From: JAMLHH01 sp037189845
GTDB lineage: Bacteria; Bacteroidota; Bacteroidia; Chitinophagales; JADIYW01
Direction of reading: 5' to 3'
DNA: 64,000 bases
Assembly: GCA_037189845.1 (NCBI GenBank)
Contig: JBBCIS010000001.1
Location: forward strand, 434,001 to 498,000
Positions 26,328 to 34,648 of this stretch are shown piece by piece. The position numbers and the translations under genes are program-made. Positions within the stretch are counted from its first letter, which is position 1, and the number at the start of each line of letters is the position of its first letter. The notes below the pieces were generated by a model. It made no database searches. It saw only the letters and a list, made by a program, of their open reading frames with translations, and was not told the origin of the DNA.

Positions 26328-27317
26328 CTATTTATGCTTCTGATTGGCAGTAATATTTTCCATCGTCCACTCAATTTTTTTCCTGAAGGGAAATTTTCTT
26401 ACCTGGCAGTCTGTTATTTCACAGATATTGCAGGAGCTCGGTATGCAAGGGTCCACGTGGATAAATGTTTCTACAGGATTGGTGACAGATTTCTGAAGGC
26501 AATCTTCAAATGCTTTCATTCCGTCATGGGACTGCTGCAGGGTAAAATACCAGGGCATGGTCATGTGACAATCGATATGGATGACTTCACCGTATTTGAT
26601 GACCCGGAAGTTGTGTACATCTATCCATTCCGGTTGTCTGTGCTGATTGATATGTTCAATTACCTGTTTATTGAGCTCAAAGTCGGCTTCATCCATGATT
26701 CCTGCCAGTGATCTTTTTACTATATGATAGCCGCTGTACATGATAAATATGCCCATAATGATGGCGACGACGTTATCCATCCAGATATATCCGGTCAAAA
26801 AGATAAAGAGCAAGCCGAGCAGAATGCCAACGGTTGAATATGCATCAGATTTCAGATGCTCCCCACTGGCTTCCAATGCAAGTGAATGATTTGATTTTCC
26901 TTTTTGCACAGCAAAAACACCCATCAGATAATTGAGCGCTCCTGAAATAGCTATCAGAATGATACCTATTCCCAGCTCCTGAATTTCCTGCGGAAATATG
27001 AGCGCATACACAGCCTTATACCCAATCATGATGCCGGCTATGATGATCATGGCTCCTTCAATAGTGGAAGAGATAAATTCTATTTTTCCGTGTCCGTAAG
27101 GATGGTCGGAATCTCTTGGTTTTGCTGAAAGGTATAAGCTGTAAAGTCCAAATCCGCCGGCAATAATATTGACAATACTTTCCAGCGCATCGGATAAAAT
27201 GGCGTTGGAATTGGTCAGATAATATGCTGTGAATTTAGTAGCCATGAGAAGGATGCCCAGAAGCAGAACCAACCATTGGGTGTTGATCTTTTCATTCTCA
27301 TGAAATCTGAATTGCAT
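26328..27317 (-). CDS. Cation diffusion facilitator (CDF) metal transporter
   Basis: A 329-residue inner-membrane protein that expels divalent metal ions (zinc, iron, cobalt or manganese types exist) in exchange for protons. It has six membrane helices. The helix 2 acidic site is SDALESIVNI near 39-48, the conserved HPYGHGKIEF loop near 73-82, and the helix 5 site HLKSD near 154. After the cytoplasmic domain the protein ends with a cysteine-rich tail (four Cys within about 14 residues, CIPSSCNICEITDC near 299-312), a possible metal sensor or donor site. It lies 1 base downstream of the polyprenyl synthase gene, so the two are probably co-transcribed, with no functional link that I can see. 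Confidence 0.9.
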   Translation of the reverse strand: MQFRFHENEKINTQWLVLLLGILLMATKFTAYYLTNSNAILSDALESIVNIIAGGFGLYSLYLSAKPRDSDHPYGHGKIEFISSTIEGAMIIIAGIMIGYKAVYALIFPQEIQELGIGIILIAISGALNYLMGVFAVQKGKSNHSLALEASGEHLKSDAYSTVGILLGLLFIFLTGYIWMDNVVAIIMGIFIMYSGYHIVKRSLAGIMDEADFELNKQVIEHINQHRQPEWIDVHNFRVIKYGEVIHIDCHMTMPWYFTLQQSHDGMKAFEDCLQKSVTNPVETFIHVDPCIPSSCNICEITDCQVRKFPFRKKIEWTMENITANQKHK

Positions 27318-27318
27318 A

Positions 27319-28287
27319 CTAATAATTTCGTTCAGTGATATAATTCACCAGGTCTATCAGACCTTCTTTGGCTTCTGAATCTTCGATTTCTTTGATGATA
27401 TCAAAAGCTTTTTGCTTGTAAGCATTCATTGTATCGATCGTGTACTGAATGCCGCCTTTCTGATGAACCATTTGTATCAGCTGCTGAACCCTGACCTTGT
27501 CTTCATTGTGATTTTTGACAGTATTAATGATCCATTTTTTCTCGCTTTTGCTGACGTTATTAAGCGTATAAATGAGCGGGAGCGTCATTTTTCTTTCTTT
27601 TATATCGATGCCTCTTGGCTTGCCGATATCAGCTTCTCCGTAATCAAAAAGATCGTCTTTGATCTGAAATGCGATACCGATATATTCTCCGATTTGCCGG
27701 AGCTTTTCTATTAAAGCTTCGTCGTTTGTTGCTGATGCAGCGCCTGTAGCGCAGGCAGATGCTATTAAGGAAGCTGTTTTATTGGTAATGATCTGAAAAT
27801 ATACATCTTCGGTGATATCCAGCTTTCTGGCTTTTTCCATTTGAAGCAATTCGCCTTCGCTCATAGCTTTGACTGCACCGGAGACAATCTGCAGCAGTCT
27901 GTATTGACCGTTTTCAAGAGATAATAACAGGCCTTTAGATAGTAAATAATCTCCAACCAGCACTGCGATTTTATTTTTCCAGAGGGCATTGATAGAAAAA
28001 AAGCCTCTTCTTTCGTTGGCGTCATCGACTACGTCATCATGTACCAGAGTGGCAGTATGTAACAACTCTATCAATGAAGCTCCCGTATAAGTAGCTTCGG
28101 TGACACCGCCGCACATTTTGGCTGCGAGAAAGATAAACATCGGTCTGACTTGCTTGCCTTTTCTCTGATAGATATAATAGGTGACTTTGTCCAGCAGCGC
28201 AACATCACTACGCATGGCTTCACGAAACTTTTTCTCAAAAATTCGCAGTTCCTCATCTATCGGGGCTTTTAAATCGGCAACTTTCAT
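27319..28287 (-). CDS. Polyprenyl diphosphate synthase (octaprenyl/heptaprenyl type)
   Basis: A 322-residue trans-prenyltransferase that extends farnesyl diphosphate with isopentenyl units to make the side chain of menaquinone. The first aspartate-rich motif is HDDVVDDANERRG near 79-91 and the second DDLFDYG near 212-218; the KxxxxRP substrate motif is KGKQVRP near 47-53. The absence of bulky aromatic residues just before the first motif (LLHTATLVHDD) agrees with a long-chain product. The length is normal. It is the first gene of a two-gene unit with the metal transporter. Confidence 0.93.
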   Translation of the reverse strand: MKVADLKAPIDEELRIFEKKFREAMRSDVALLDKVTYYIYQRKGKQVRPMFIFLAAKMCGGVTEATYTGASLIELLHTATLVHDDVVDDANERRGFFSINALWKNKIAVLVGDYLLSKGLLLSLENGQYRLLQIVSGAVKAMSEGELLQMEKARKLDITEDVYFQIITNKTASLIASACATGAASATNDEALIEKLRQIGEYIGIAFQIKDDLFDYGEADIGKPRGIDIKERKMTLPLIYTLNNVSKSEKKWIINTVKNHNEDKVRVQQLIQMVHQKGGIQYTIDTMNAYKQKAFDIIKEIEDSEAKEGLIDLVNYITERNY

Positions 28288-28380
28288 GTTGTCTTTGCTA
28301 TCAGTGCAATTGTAAAGGTAGGGATTCTGTATCCAAACCTGTCGGGAATTGTGTTATTATAATGTTGGAAGCCGGTGCTG

Positions 28381-29076
28381 TTAGTTGACAGATAATTTAA
28401 AGCCTACTCCGTGGACATTCTGGATTTCGATGTTCTCGTCATCTTTCAGATATTTCCTGAGCTTGGTGATATATACGTCCATGCTTCTGCCGGCAAAGTA
28501 GCTGTCATCATTCCAGATTGAACGAAGTATTTCTTCTCTTTTGATAGGCTGATTGGCATAACGTGCCAGATATTCCAGGAGCGCAGCTTCTTTTTTGGTT
28601 AAAGTATAGGTGTTTCCTTTGTCGTCTACCAGCTTCAGTTCTGGAGCGATCAGCTTGAATTTGCCTATGGAGTATTCTTTGCTGAGCGGCGGAGCGATAG
28701 ATTCCTGTACGCTTTTTCTTTTCAGCACAGCTTCCACGCGCATGTATAATTCTTCAAAATCAAAAGGTTTGGTGATATAATCATCAGCACCTGCCTTGAA
28801 TCCTCTGATTTTGTCTTCCAGCATTTCCCTTGCTGTCATAAATATAATGGGCGTATGAATACCTCTTGCACGTATATCTTCTGCCAGCGTGAATCCGTCT
28901 TTTTTAGGCATCATGACATCAAAAAGCAGTAAATCGAAAGATTCTTTTTTGAGAACATCATCTGCTAATTGCCCGTTTTCGCAATGAGTGACCTGAAAAC
29001 CTCTGTCTTCCAGATTGTCTTTAATGATAAATCCCAGATTCGGATCGTCTTCTACTAATAATAATCGCTTTGCCAT
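28381..29076 (-). CDS. Response regulator, OmpR/PhoB family
   Basis: A 231-residue cytosolic DNA-binding regulator. The receiver domain has the acidic pair Asp10-Asp11, phospho-acceptor Asp53 in LLFDVMMP, Thr81 and Lys103. The winged-helix output domain covers about 130-231 and ends with the typical VHGVGFKL strand. It is encoded 6 bases downstream of its sensor kinase, so the two form one operon. The pair resembles the RprX/RprY system of Bacteroides in order and domain layout; the regulon cannot be read here. All key residues are intact. Confidence 0.94.
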   Translation of the reverse strand: MAKRLLLVEDDPNLGFIIKDNLEDRGFQVTHCENGQLADDVLKKESFDLLLFDVMMPKKDGFTLAEDIRARGIHTPIIFMTAREMLEDKIRGFKAGADDYITKPFDFEELYMRVEAVLKRKSVQESIAPPLSKEYSIGKFKLIAPELKLVDDKGNTYTLTKKEAALLEYLARYANQPIKREEILRSIWNDDSYFAGRSMDVYITKLRKYLKDDENIEIQNVHGVGFKLSVN

Positions 29077-29082
29077 AAAAAT

Positions 29083-30345
29083 CTATTTTAAAATTGGTAG
29101 AGTTATAAAAAATGTAGTGCCTTGCCCCAGCTTGCTTTTCAGACTGATATCGCCTTTGTGCATTTTGATCATATTTTTTACGTAAAACAGACCTATACCA
29201 AAACCTTTCACATCATGCCTGTTGCCGCTGCTCACCCGATAAAACTTCTCAAAAATCTGACCAGTATTTTCAGACGCAATGCCTTTCCCATTGTCCTGAA
29301 TGGAAATTTCCAAATAATGTCCTTTGTTTCTGGTACTGATCAAGATTTCCGGTGTTTTGTCGCAATACTTTAGCGCATTGTCCAGTAAATTATGTAAAAT
29401 ATTAGTGATATGCACTCTATCGCCTTCAATCGTTGCATTTTCTGCTTCGAGCCTGGTATCAATATGCCCGCTTCTCTCGTGTGCCCTCACTGCAAAGTTT
29501 TCGACATTTTTTGCAATGATCTCATGTACATTCAGTGGTTCCAGCTTTAGCTGGATTTTTTTAGCATCAGTCAAAGCTACCTGCAATACTGTTTCGACCT
29601 GACTTTTCAGGCGTTTGTTTTCTTCAAAAATGATCCTGGCGTAATGATTGATTTTTTGCGGATACTGGGAAATGTTCTCACGCATCAACACATCTGCAGC
29701 CAGACCAATAGTAGCGATCGGAGTCTTAAATTCATGCGTCATATTGTTGACAAAATCATTCTTGATTTCGCCTACCTGCTTTTGCTTTAGAATTGTAATG
29801 ATAGAGTAGGTGAAGAAAAATAAAACGATGATCAAAACCACAGAAAATACTGCAAGAATTGTCCAGTCGTCCGCGAAGTATGATTTTTTCCGGGGAAATA
29901 GAATGCCGAGATAATAATTTTCTTCTTTTGGAACTTTGATATTCAATCGTTCAATATTTTGAATATCGAGCGTGCTGATGAGTTTTCCGAAGATCAGAGT
30001 ATCTGTTTCACAATCGAATAAAGCATATTCAAAGGGTTCCAGCAAGCTCTGATTCCTGAATTCTGTTACCAGGTACTCTTCCAGATTCCTAGTTTTGACC
30101 GGTGACGAATAATCAATTGTGTAGTAATTGTTACTGATTCTGTTCAGTGCTTCCAGCTCTACATTTTTTCCGGTATTGCTGATGAGCTTATTGGAAACGG
30201 AATTCAGCGCTACGTGTACTCTGTGGTTGAACTGATCATCCTGAAGGTCCAATGATTTCTTCACCCAATACAACTGGGTCGCAATAATGCCTGCAACGGA
30301 CATTACTGCCAGAAAAATCAATGTCCTCAGTGCGGCTCGGTTCAT
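29083..30345 (-). CDS. Sensor histidine kinase (RprX-like)
   Basis: A 420-residue inner-membrane kinase with membrane helices at about 8-26 and 162-183, enclosing a periplasmic sensor of about 135 residues with no named domain. The dimerisation box has His204 in THEFKTPIATIG. The ATPase domain shows the N box NILHNLLDNALKYC (about 321), G1 DNGKGI (about 356) and G2 GFGIGLFYV (about 384). It is upstream of and co-directional with its response regulator, 6 bases apart. The signal is unknown. In Bacteroides the related system affects envelope and drug-related functions. Confidence 0.92.
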   Translation of the reverse strand: MNRAALRTLIFLAVMSVAGIIATQLYWVKKSLDLQDDQFNHRVHVALNSVSNKLISNTGKNVELEALNRISNNYYTIDYSSPVKTRNLEEYLVTEFRNQSLLEPFEYALFDCETDTLIFGKLISTLDIQNIERLNIKVPKEENYYLGILFPRKKSYFADDWTILAVFSVVLIIVLFFFTYSIITILKQKQVGEIKNDFVNNMTHEFKTPIATIGLAADVLMRENISQYPQKINHYARIIFEENKRLKSQVETVLQVALTDAKKIQLKLEPLNVHEIIAKNVENFAVRAHERSGHIDTRLEAENATIEGDRVHITNILHNLLDNALKYCDKTPEILISTRNKGHYLEISIQDNGKGIASENTGQIFEKFYRVSSGNRHDVKGFGIGLFYVKNMIKMHKGDISLKSKLGQGTTFFITLPILK

Positions 30346-30472
30346 GTACTAGCGGTATTGCGTATAAGAATACAATATATCACAAAAAATGTTTCAAATA
30401 CGCAGCTAAAAGAAATTGAGGTTGCATACTGCAGTCCCTCAAAGGGTTGAAATTATTCGTTTGATGTTTTAT

Positions 30473-30764
30473 TTAAGAATGCCGGGATTTATTATCTGAT
30501 CTGTCCGGACAGGTACAACCGGATATGACCAACAGATAATATAAAATCAGATTGGCTGCAAGATAATTCATTTCCTGCTCATTGGTTTTGGCACAGTTCA
30601 GGCTGATAATGCTTTGCACAATAAGTAAGATGACTGAGCATAATATGATAATTATTGAACCGAAAAAAACTGTATTTAGTAATATTTCATAGAATCTCAG
30701 ATAAAAAAGATATTTCTGCAGAAAGTAATGTTGTGCTGCAAAATCTCATATTCTTGATATTCAT
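30473..30764 (-). pseudogene. Small membrane protein gene with an early frameshift
   Basis: An ATG at 30764 lies 2 bases after the stop codon of the four-helix protein gene, the layout of a coupled downstream gene. Its frame closes after 25 codons, but the next frame stays open for more than 80 codons and has a protein-like pattern: HYFLQKYLFYLRFYEILL, a hydrophobic helix (VFFGSIIIILCSVILLIVQ), then a second one near LILYYLLVISG. That frame has no start codon of its own. Removing one base from the four-base run at 30740-30743 joins the two into about 95 residues beginning MNIKNMRFAAQHYF. It is probably a frameshifted gene rather than empty space. No family is recognised. Confidence 0.5.
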
Positions 30765-30766
30765 GC

Positions 30767-31177
30767 TTACATCTTTTCCAGCGCTTGTTTCGCGCCGCGA
30801 TATATAAACGATGCCAGAAGAAAAACTATGAAAAATAATACATTGAGCAATACAAAATACTGGATATGCGGTAAGTCATCTATTGATGTTCCGGAAATAT
30901 AAGTAGGGATTCTTTTGCTCAAGGTGAAAAAGACGGAAAAGCTTAATAATAGCACCGGATAATATAGTTTAGGGTCATTGTCTGTGAAAACTCCCAGGAA
31001 AACTGCTGTTGTAGAATAGAAAAACAGAATAGTCTGAAATACCACCCATGTCGCAGCCGGTTCAAATTTGAACAGATATGTACAGCCAATTGCCAGTAAA
31101 TTGAGGACAATGAAAAATACAATCTGGAAAGCAGGATTGAATTTACCCGTATAAAGCAGTTCTATATTTTTGACCAT
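30767..31177 (-). CDS. Four-helix membrane protein, unknown
   Basis: A 136-residue protein with membrane segments at about 16-36, 44-62, 69-86 and 104-126 and a short charged tail. I recognise no domain. It is transcribed divergently from mazG, 34 bases away. Two bases after its stop lies the ATG of a frameshifted small membrane-protein gene, so the pair may once have formed a two-component membrane unit. Confidence 0.65.
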   Translation of the reverse strand: MVKNIELLYTGKFNPAFQIVFFIVLNLLAIGCTYLFKFEPAATWVVFQTILFFYSTTAVFLGVFTDNDPKLYYPVLLLSFSVFFTLSKRIPTYISGTSIDDLPHIQYFVLLNVLFFIVFLLASFIYRGAKQALEKM

Positions 31178-31211
31178 GGTACGAAATTACTACTTTTAGG
31201 CCAAACTTCTT

Positions 31212-31982
31212 TTGATGGATAAGAGATTAGTAGCTTTTGAGAGATTGCTCAATATTATGGATGATCTGAGAGAAAAATGTCCGTGGGATAAGAAACAAAC
31301 CATTCAGACTCTGAGAAAGCTGACGATTGAAGAAACCTACGAGTTATCAGAAGCCATCATTGATGAAGATTATAAAGGCATCAAAGAAGAGTTGGGAGAC
31401 GTCATGCTGCACCTGGTTTTTTACAGTAAAATAGCATCAGAAACGAACGATTTTGATATCACTGATGTATTGAATACCGTTTGTGATAAATTGATTCACA
31501 GACATCCTCATATTTACGGAGATGTACAGATTGCCGATGAAGAGGAAGTGAAGCAAAACTGGGAGAAGCTGAAGCTCAAAGAAGGCAAAAAATCTATTCT
31601 GGAGGGTGTACCGGCCGGACTGCCTTCTATGGTAAAAGCGCAGCGTGTACAGGATAAAGTAAAGCAAGTGGGTTTTGACTGGGAAGAAGCCAGCCAGGTA
31701 GTCGGTAAAATTCACGAGGAGCTGGAAGAATTACAGGAAGCTGTGTCTTTAAAAGATGAGGTGCAGATTGAAAATGAAATGGGAGACGTATTATTTGCTG
31801 TTATCAATTATGCCAGACTGTTAAATCTCGATGCTGAAAAAGCTCTGGAAATGACCAATAAGAAGTTTATGAAGAGATTCCAATGGATGGAACGATATGC
31901 CGCTTCACAAGGAGTGCAAATTACCGATATGCACATTTCCCAGCTGGAAGAGTGGTGGCAAATGGCAAAAAAGGACGAATAA
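31212..31982 (+). CDS. mazG: Nucleoside triphosphate pyrophosphohydrolase MazG
   Basis: A 256-residue cytosolic enzyme that hydrolyses NTPs and dNTPs to monophosphate and pyrophosphate, cleansing the pool and affecting stress signalling. It has two MazG domains. The first has CPWDKKQTIQTLRKLTIEETYELSEAI (residues 21-47), carrying the metal-binding ExxE pair, then KEELGDVMLHLVFYSKIA. The second has HEELEELQEAVSL and NEMGDVLFAVINYARL. The length fits the typical bacterial two-domain form. The start ATG at 31212 gives the family N-terminus MDKRLVAFERLLNIM, with one extra Met before it. Confidence 0.95.
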   Translation: MMDKRLVAFERLLNIMDDLREKCPWDKKQTIQTLRKLTIEETYELSEAIIDEDYKGIKEELGDVMLHLVFYSKIASETNDFDITDVLNTVCDKLIHRHPHIYGDVQIADEEEVKQNWEKLKLKEGKKSILEGVPAGLPSMVKAQRVQDKVKQVGFDWEEASQVVGKIHEELEELQEAVSLKDEVQIENEMGDVLFAVINYARLLNLDAEKALEMTNKKFMKRFQWMERYAASQGVQITDMHISQLEEWWQMAKKDE

Positions 31983-32027
31983 GTTTTGACTGAAATTTCA
32001 CTCATGATGATATTTGAATAAATAAGT

Positions 32028-32085
32028 TGTCATGCTGGAAGCATCTTAAATTAACGTCTTGAATAGAGATTCTTTCAGGATGACA
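32028..32085. repeat. Short inverted-repeat element
   Basis: The 19-base left end (TGTCATGCTGGAAGCATCT) and the right end (AGATTCTTTCAGGATGACA) are inverted with three mismatches around a 20-base centre. This TGTCATnCTGnAAGnATCT palindrome is frequent between genes in many Bacteroidota. It lies 45 bases after mazG. Confidence 0.65.
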
Positions 32086-32105
32086 TTATACTAATGATTA
32101 TACCC

Positions 32106-32135
32106 ATCTGCGTTTATCAGCGAAATCCGCGGGAA
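32106..32135. repeat. Partial copy of the 18.0-kb dispersed repeat
   Basis: ATCTGCG-TTTATCAGCG-AAATCCGCGGGAA follows the same CTGCG/CCGCGGGA word pattern as the element at 18024-18092 but is shorter. It lies 15 bases from the stop of the rsmE gene. Confidence 0.5.
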
Positions 32136-32149
32136 ATATTCCTGACTTA

Positions 32150-32854
32150 TCATTTCAGATTCATCCACACGCAGGCAGCCAGTGCAGCAGTTTCCACTCT
32201 GAGGCGTGCATCACCCAGACTTACAGGCTGATATCCATTCTGAATTGCTGATGATATTTCCTGCTCTGTAAAATCACCTTCGGGGCCTATCAGGACAATG
32301 GATTTTTGTCCTTTCTGATAAACTTCTGATAATGGGTTTTTGCTTTGCTCATCTTCGCAATGGCCAATGTACTTAACCTGATCTATCGGGAATTGAAGAA
32401 ATTGTTCGAAGGAAAGAGGTTCATGCAGTACGGGTTTCCATAGTCTTTCACTTTGCTTCATGGCAGAAACAAGGATTTTGTCCAATCTGTCCATGCGAGC
32501 CTGTTTGCGTTCTGTACGGTGAGTGATGACCGGATAAAAATCTTTCAGACCAATTTCAGTTGCTTTTTCCAGCAGCCACTCTATCCTGTCAATGTTTTTA
32601 GTCAGCGCCACAGCAAGACTACAAACTGCCGGGTCAGGAGCTTCACTGACAGATTGTTCTGTCAGCTTTATCTGAAATTGTTTTTTGCTGATGATCTGAA
32701 CTTCTGCTGTCCAGAGATTGCCTTTGCCGTCTGTAATCTCAACAATCTCACCATCCCTTGTCCGCATTACCTGCAGGCAATGGTGGCTTTCTTCTTCACT
32801 GAGGATGGCTTCGTTTCCGATAATTTCTGTAGCAAAAAATCTTTTCATATCCAA
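32150..32854 (-). CDS. rsmE: 16S rRNA (uracil-1498-N3)-methyltransferase
   Basis: A 234-residue SPOUT-class methyltransferase that uses S-adenosylmethionine to methylate N3 of U1498 in helix 44 of 16S rRNA. The N-terminal PUA-like domain has HHCLQVMRTRDGEIVEITDGKG (residues 24-45), and the C-terminal knot carries LIGPEGDFTEQEI (about 192-204) and the final SLGDARLRVETAALAA (about 214-229), both diagnostic. Either ATG 32854 or 32848 can be the start, since the frame opens MDMKRFF. The gene is divergent from a GNAT gene only 22 bases away, so their promoters must overlap. Confidence 0.95.
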   Translation of the reverse strand: MDMKRFFATEIIGNEAILSEEESHHCLQVMRTRDGEIVEITDGKGNLWTAEVQIISKKQFQIKLTEQSVSEAPDPAVCSLAVALTKNIDRIEWLLEKATEIGLKDFYPVITHRTERKQARMDRLDKILVSAMKQSERLWKPVLHEPLSFEQFLQFPIDQVKYIGHCEDEQSKNPLSEVYQKGQKSIVLIGPEGDFTEQEISSAIQNGYQPVSLGDARLRVETAALAACVWMNLK

Positions 32855-32876
32855 TCGGTTTTAAATTTACACACTT

Positions 32877-33356
32877 ATGGAGATTATAGAAGCAAATCCG
32901 GAACATTTCCCGTTGATAGAAGATCTGATTCATCAGGTATGGGAGCCGACATACAGGCATATAGTCTCTCAGCAGCAGATCATAAAGATGGAAAAGCTGA
33001 TGCACGGAAAGGATGCTTATGAACAGCAATGTGCAGATGGTCACCGGTTCTTTATGGCACTTGAAGATGAGGTGCTTCTTGGATTTGTCAGCTTTTATGT
33101 AGTCAATGGTGGTGTCAAAATTCCAAAACTTTATATAGACGTGAATGCCAGGAAGCAAGGAGTAGGAAAAGCATTGCTGCAGCTTGTAGAATCATTTGCC
33201 AAAGATCAGCAGCTGGGATTTATTGAATTGAATGTTAACCGCCATAACAAAGCCTTATACTTTTATCGCAGATATGGTTTTTATATCAAAGAGTCCGTTG
33301 ACATTCCCTGGTATGAATACTGGCTGAATGATTATGTGATGTGCCTGGAGCTTTGA
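32877..33356 (+). CDS. GNAT-family N-acetyltransferase
   Basis: A 159-residue cytosolic acetyltransferase. The acetyl-CoA-binding motif A lies at about 93-112 (LYIDVNARKQGVGKALLQLV), and motif B contains NRHNKALYFYRRYGF (about 122-136), the usual pattern for small-molecule or protein N-acetylation. The substrate cannot be told; the FYRRYGFYIKESVDIP ending resembles members that act on small amines or peptides. It is divergent from rsmE with only 22 bases between them and is intact, in contrast to the frameshifted GNAT gene at 16763. Confidence 0.9.
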   Translation: MEIIEANPEHFPLIEDLIHQVWEPTYRHIVSQQQIIKMEKLMHGKDAYEQQCADGHRFFMALEDEVLLGFVSFYVVNGGVKIPKLYIDVNARKQGVGKALLQLVESFAKDQQLGFIELNVNRHNKALYFYRRYGFYIKESVDIPWYEYWLNDYVMCLEL

Positions 33357-33439
33357 GAACAGAATTTATACACAAATAATCACGACATTCTCATTTAACT
33401 TTTCAGCGAATCTTTGGCAGACAATCATCCAAAGAAATA

Positions 33440-33590
33440 GCCACAAATACTAATTAAAGGATAAATATTCCTGTTCTTTTCTTGAACAAGCAGTATCCTG
33501 ATAAATTAATGATAGCAAAAGCTTCTTTCTCCTAAAAATTAATTCGTGTATTAGTTGGCAAACAATCTACTTTCAAATTTGAAAGCCGTG
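33440..33590. repeat. MITE-like inverted-repeat element, copy 1
   Basis: The left end GCCACAAATACTAAT is roughly inverted at AATTCGTGTATTAGTTGGC, giving a unit of about 120 bases; similarity to the second copy (46718-46865) continues for another 30 bases past the right end (GGCAAACAAT, ACTTT, AAAT, GCCGTG in the same order). The interiors differ. No transposase is encoded. Confidence 0.5.
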
Positions 33591-33631
33591 ACAAACAATA
33601 TTCAATCAAGGTTGTTTGCTAAATTAGTTTT

Positions 33632-34609
33632 ATGGAAATACTGGATGTACTGATAGTTGGGGGAGGGCCTATAGGATTGACATGTGCGCTGGAAGCTGAA
33701 AAGCATCATCTTTCGTATCTGATCGTAGAAAAAGGCACTATTGCCAATTCCCTCTATCATTATCCATTGTACATGAAATTTTTCTCAACATCGGAGAAGC
33801 TGGAAATTGATGGAGTCCCATTTATTACTGCAGCGGGAAAACCGGGCAGACAGGAAGCTTTAGAATATTATCAGGGAATCACCCGGCAGAAAAATCTGAA
33901 TATTCATTTGTATGAGAAAGTGCTGAAAATCACTCAGCAGTCCGACATTTTTGACGTTGAAACTTCTAAATCTGCTTACCAGGCAAAGAATGTTATTATC
34001 GCCACAGGATTTTATGATATTCCCAATTTAATGAATGTTCCGGGTGAGCATTTACCTAAAGTCAGACATTATTATACAGAGCCGTATCCTTATGCCAGAC
34101 AGAAAGTAGTGGTAGTCGGAGCAAGCAATTCAGCAGTAGATGCAGCTTTGGAAACATACAGAAAAGGGGCGGAGGTGACGATGATCATCAAAGGTTCAAA
34201 AATCTCTGATAGTGTGAAATACTGGGTGAAACCTGATATTGAAAACAGGATAAAGGAAGGAAGTATCCAGGCTCATTTTAATGCTGAAATATTGGAAATA
34301 AAAGAAGATAAAGTTGTTTTTAAAACTCAGACAGGAGAAGCTCAGGAGGTAGAGAATGATTTTGTGTTGGCAATGACCGGCTATCTTCCCGATTTTGATT
34401 TTTTGAAAGATTCAGGTATTGACTTACAGGGAGATTTGCAAAAACCTGTTTATAACGCTGAAACAATGGAAAGCAATATCAAAAATCTTTATCTGGCAGG
34501 TGTCGTCTGTGGAGGTAAAGATACACATCTCTGGTTCATCGAAAATTCCAGGATACATGCGGAGCAGATTGTGAAAAATATAACAAAGAATATCTTGTCT
34601 GATATCTAA
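33632..34609 (+). CDS. ypdA: YpdA-family putative bacillithiol disulfide reductase
   Basis: A 325-residue flavoprotein with two Rossmann folds: FAD-binding GGGPIGL at 10-16 and NADPH-binding GASNSAVDAALE near 168-179. It lacks the CxxC pair of thioredoxin reductase, as expected for YpdA, which reduces bacillithiol disulfide with NADPH in Firmicutes and is widespread in Bacteroidota. The conserved end has AGVVCGGKDTHLWFIENSR (about 290-308). Its role in this organism depends on whether it makes bacillithiol, which this window does not show. The gene is solitary, and the short inverted-repeat element lies just upstream of it. Confidence 0.87.
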   Translation: MEILDVLIVGGGPIGLTCALEAEKHHLSYLIVEKGTIANSLYHYPLYMKFFSTSEKLEIDGVPFITAAGKPGRQEALEYYQGITRQKNLNIHLYEKVLKITQQSDIFDVETSKSAYQAKNVIIATGFYDIPNLMNVPGEHLPKVRHYYTEPYPYARQKVVVVGASNSAVDAALETYRKGAEVTMIIKGSKISDSVKYWVKPDIENRIKEGSIQAHFNAEILEIKEDKVVFKTQTGEAQEVENDFVLAMTGYLPDFDFLKDSGIDLQGDLQKPVYNAETMESNIKNLYLAGVVCGGKDTHLWFIENSRIHAEQIVKNITKNILSDI

Positions 34610-34648
34610 AATATGTGCTTACTGAGTTGATTGATTCTCTATTTCTCT

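Noticed and set aside
33632..34609. Thioredoxin reductase
   Set aside because: Both Rossmann motifs are present but no redox CxxC pair is found, which matches YpdA instead.
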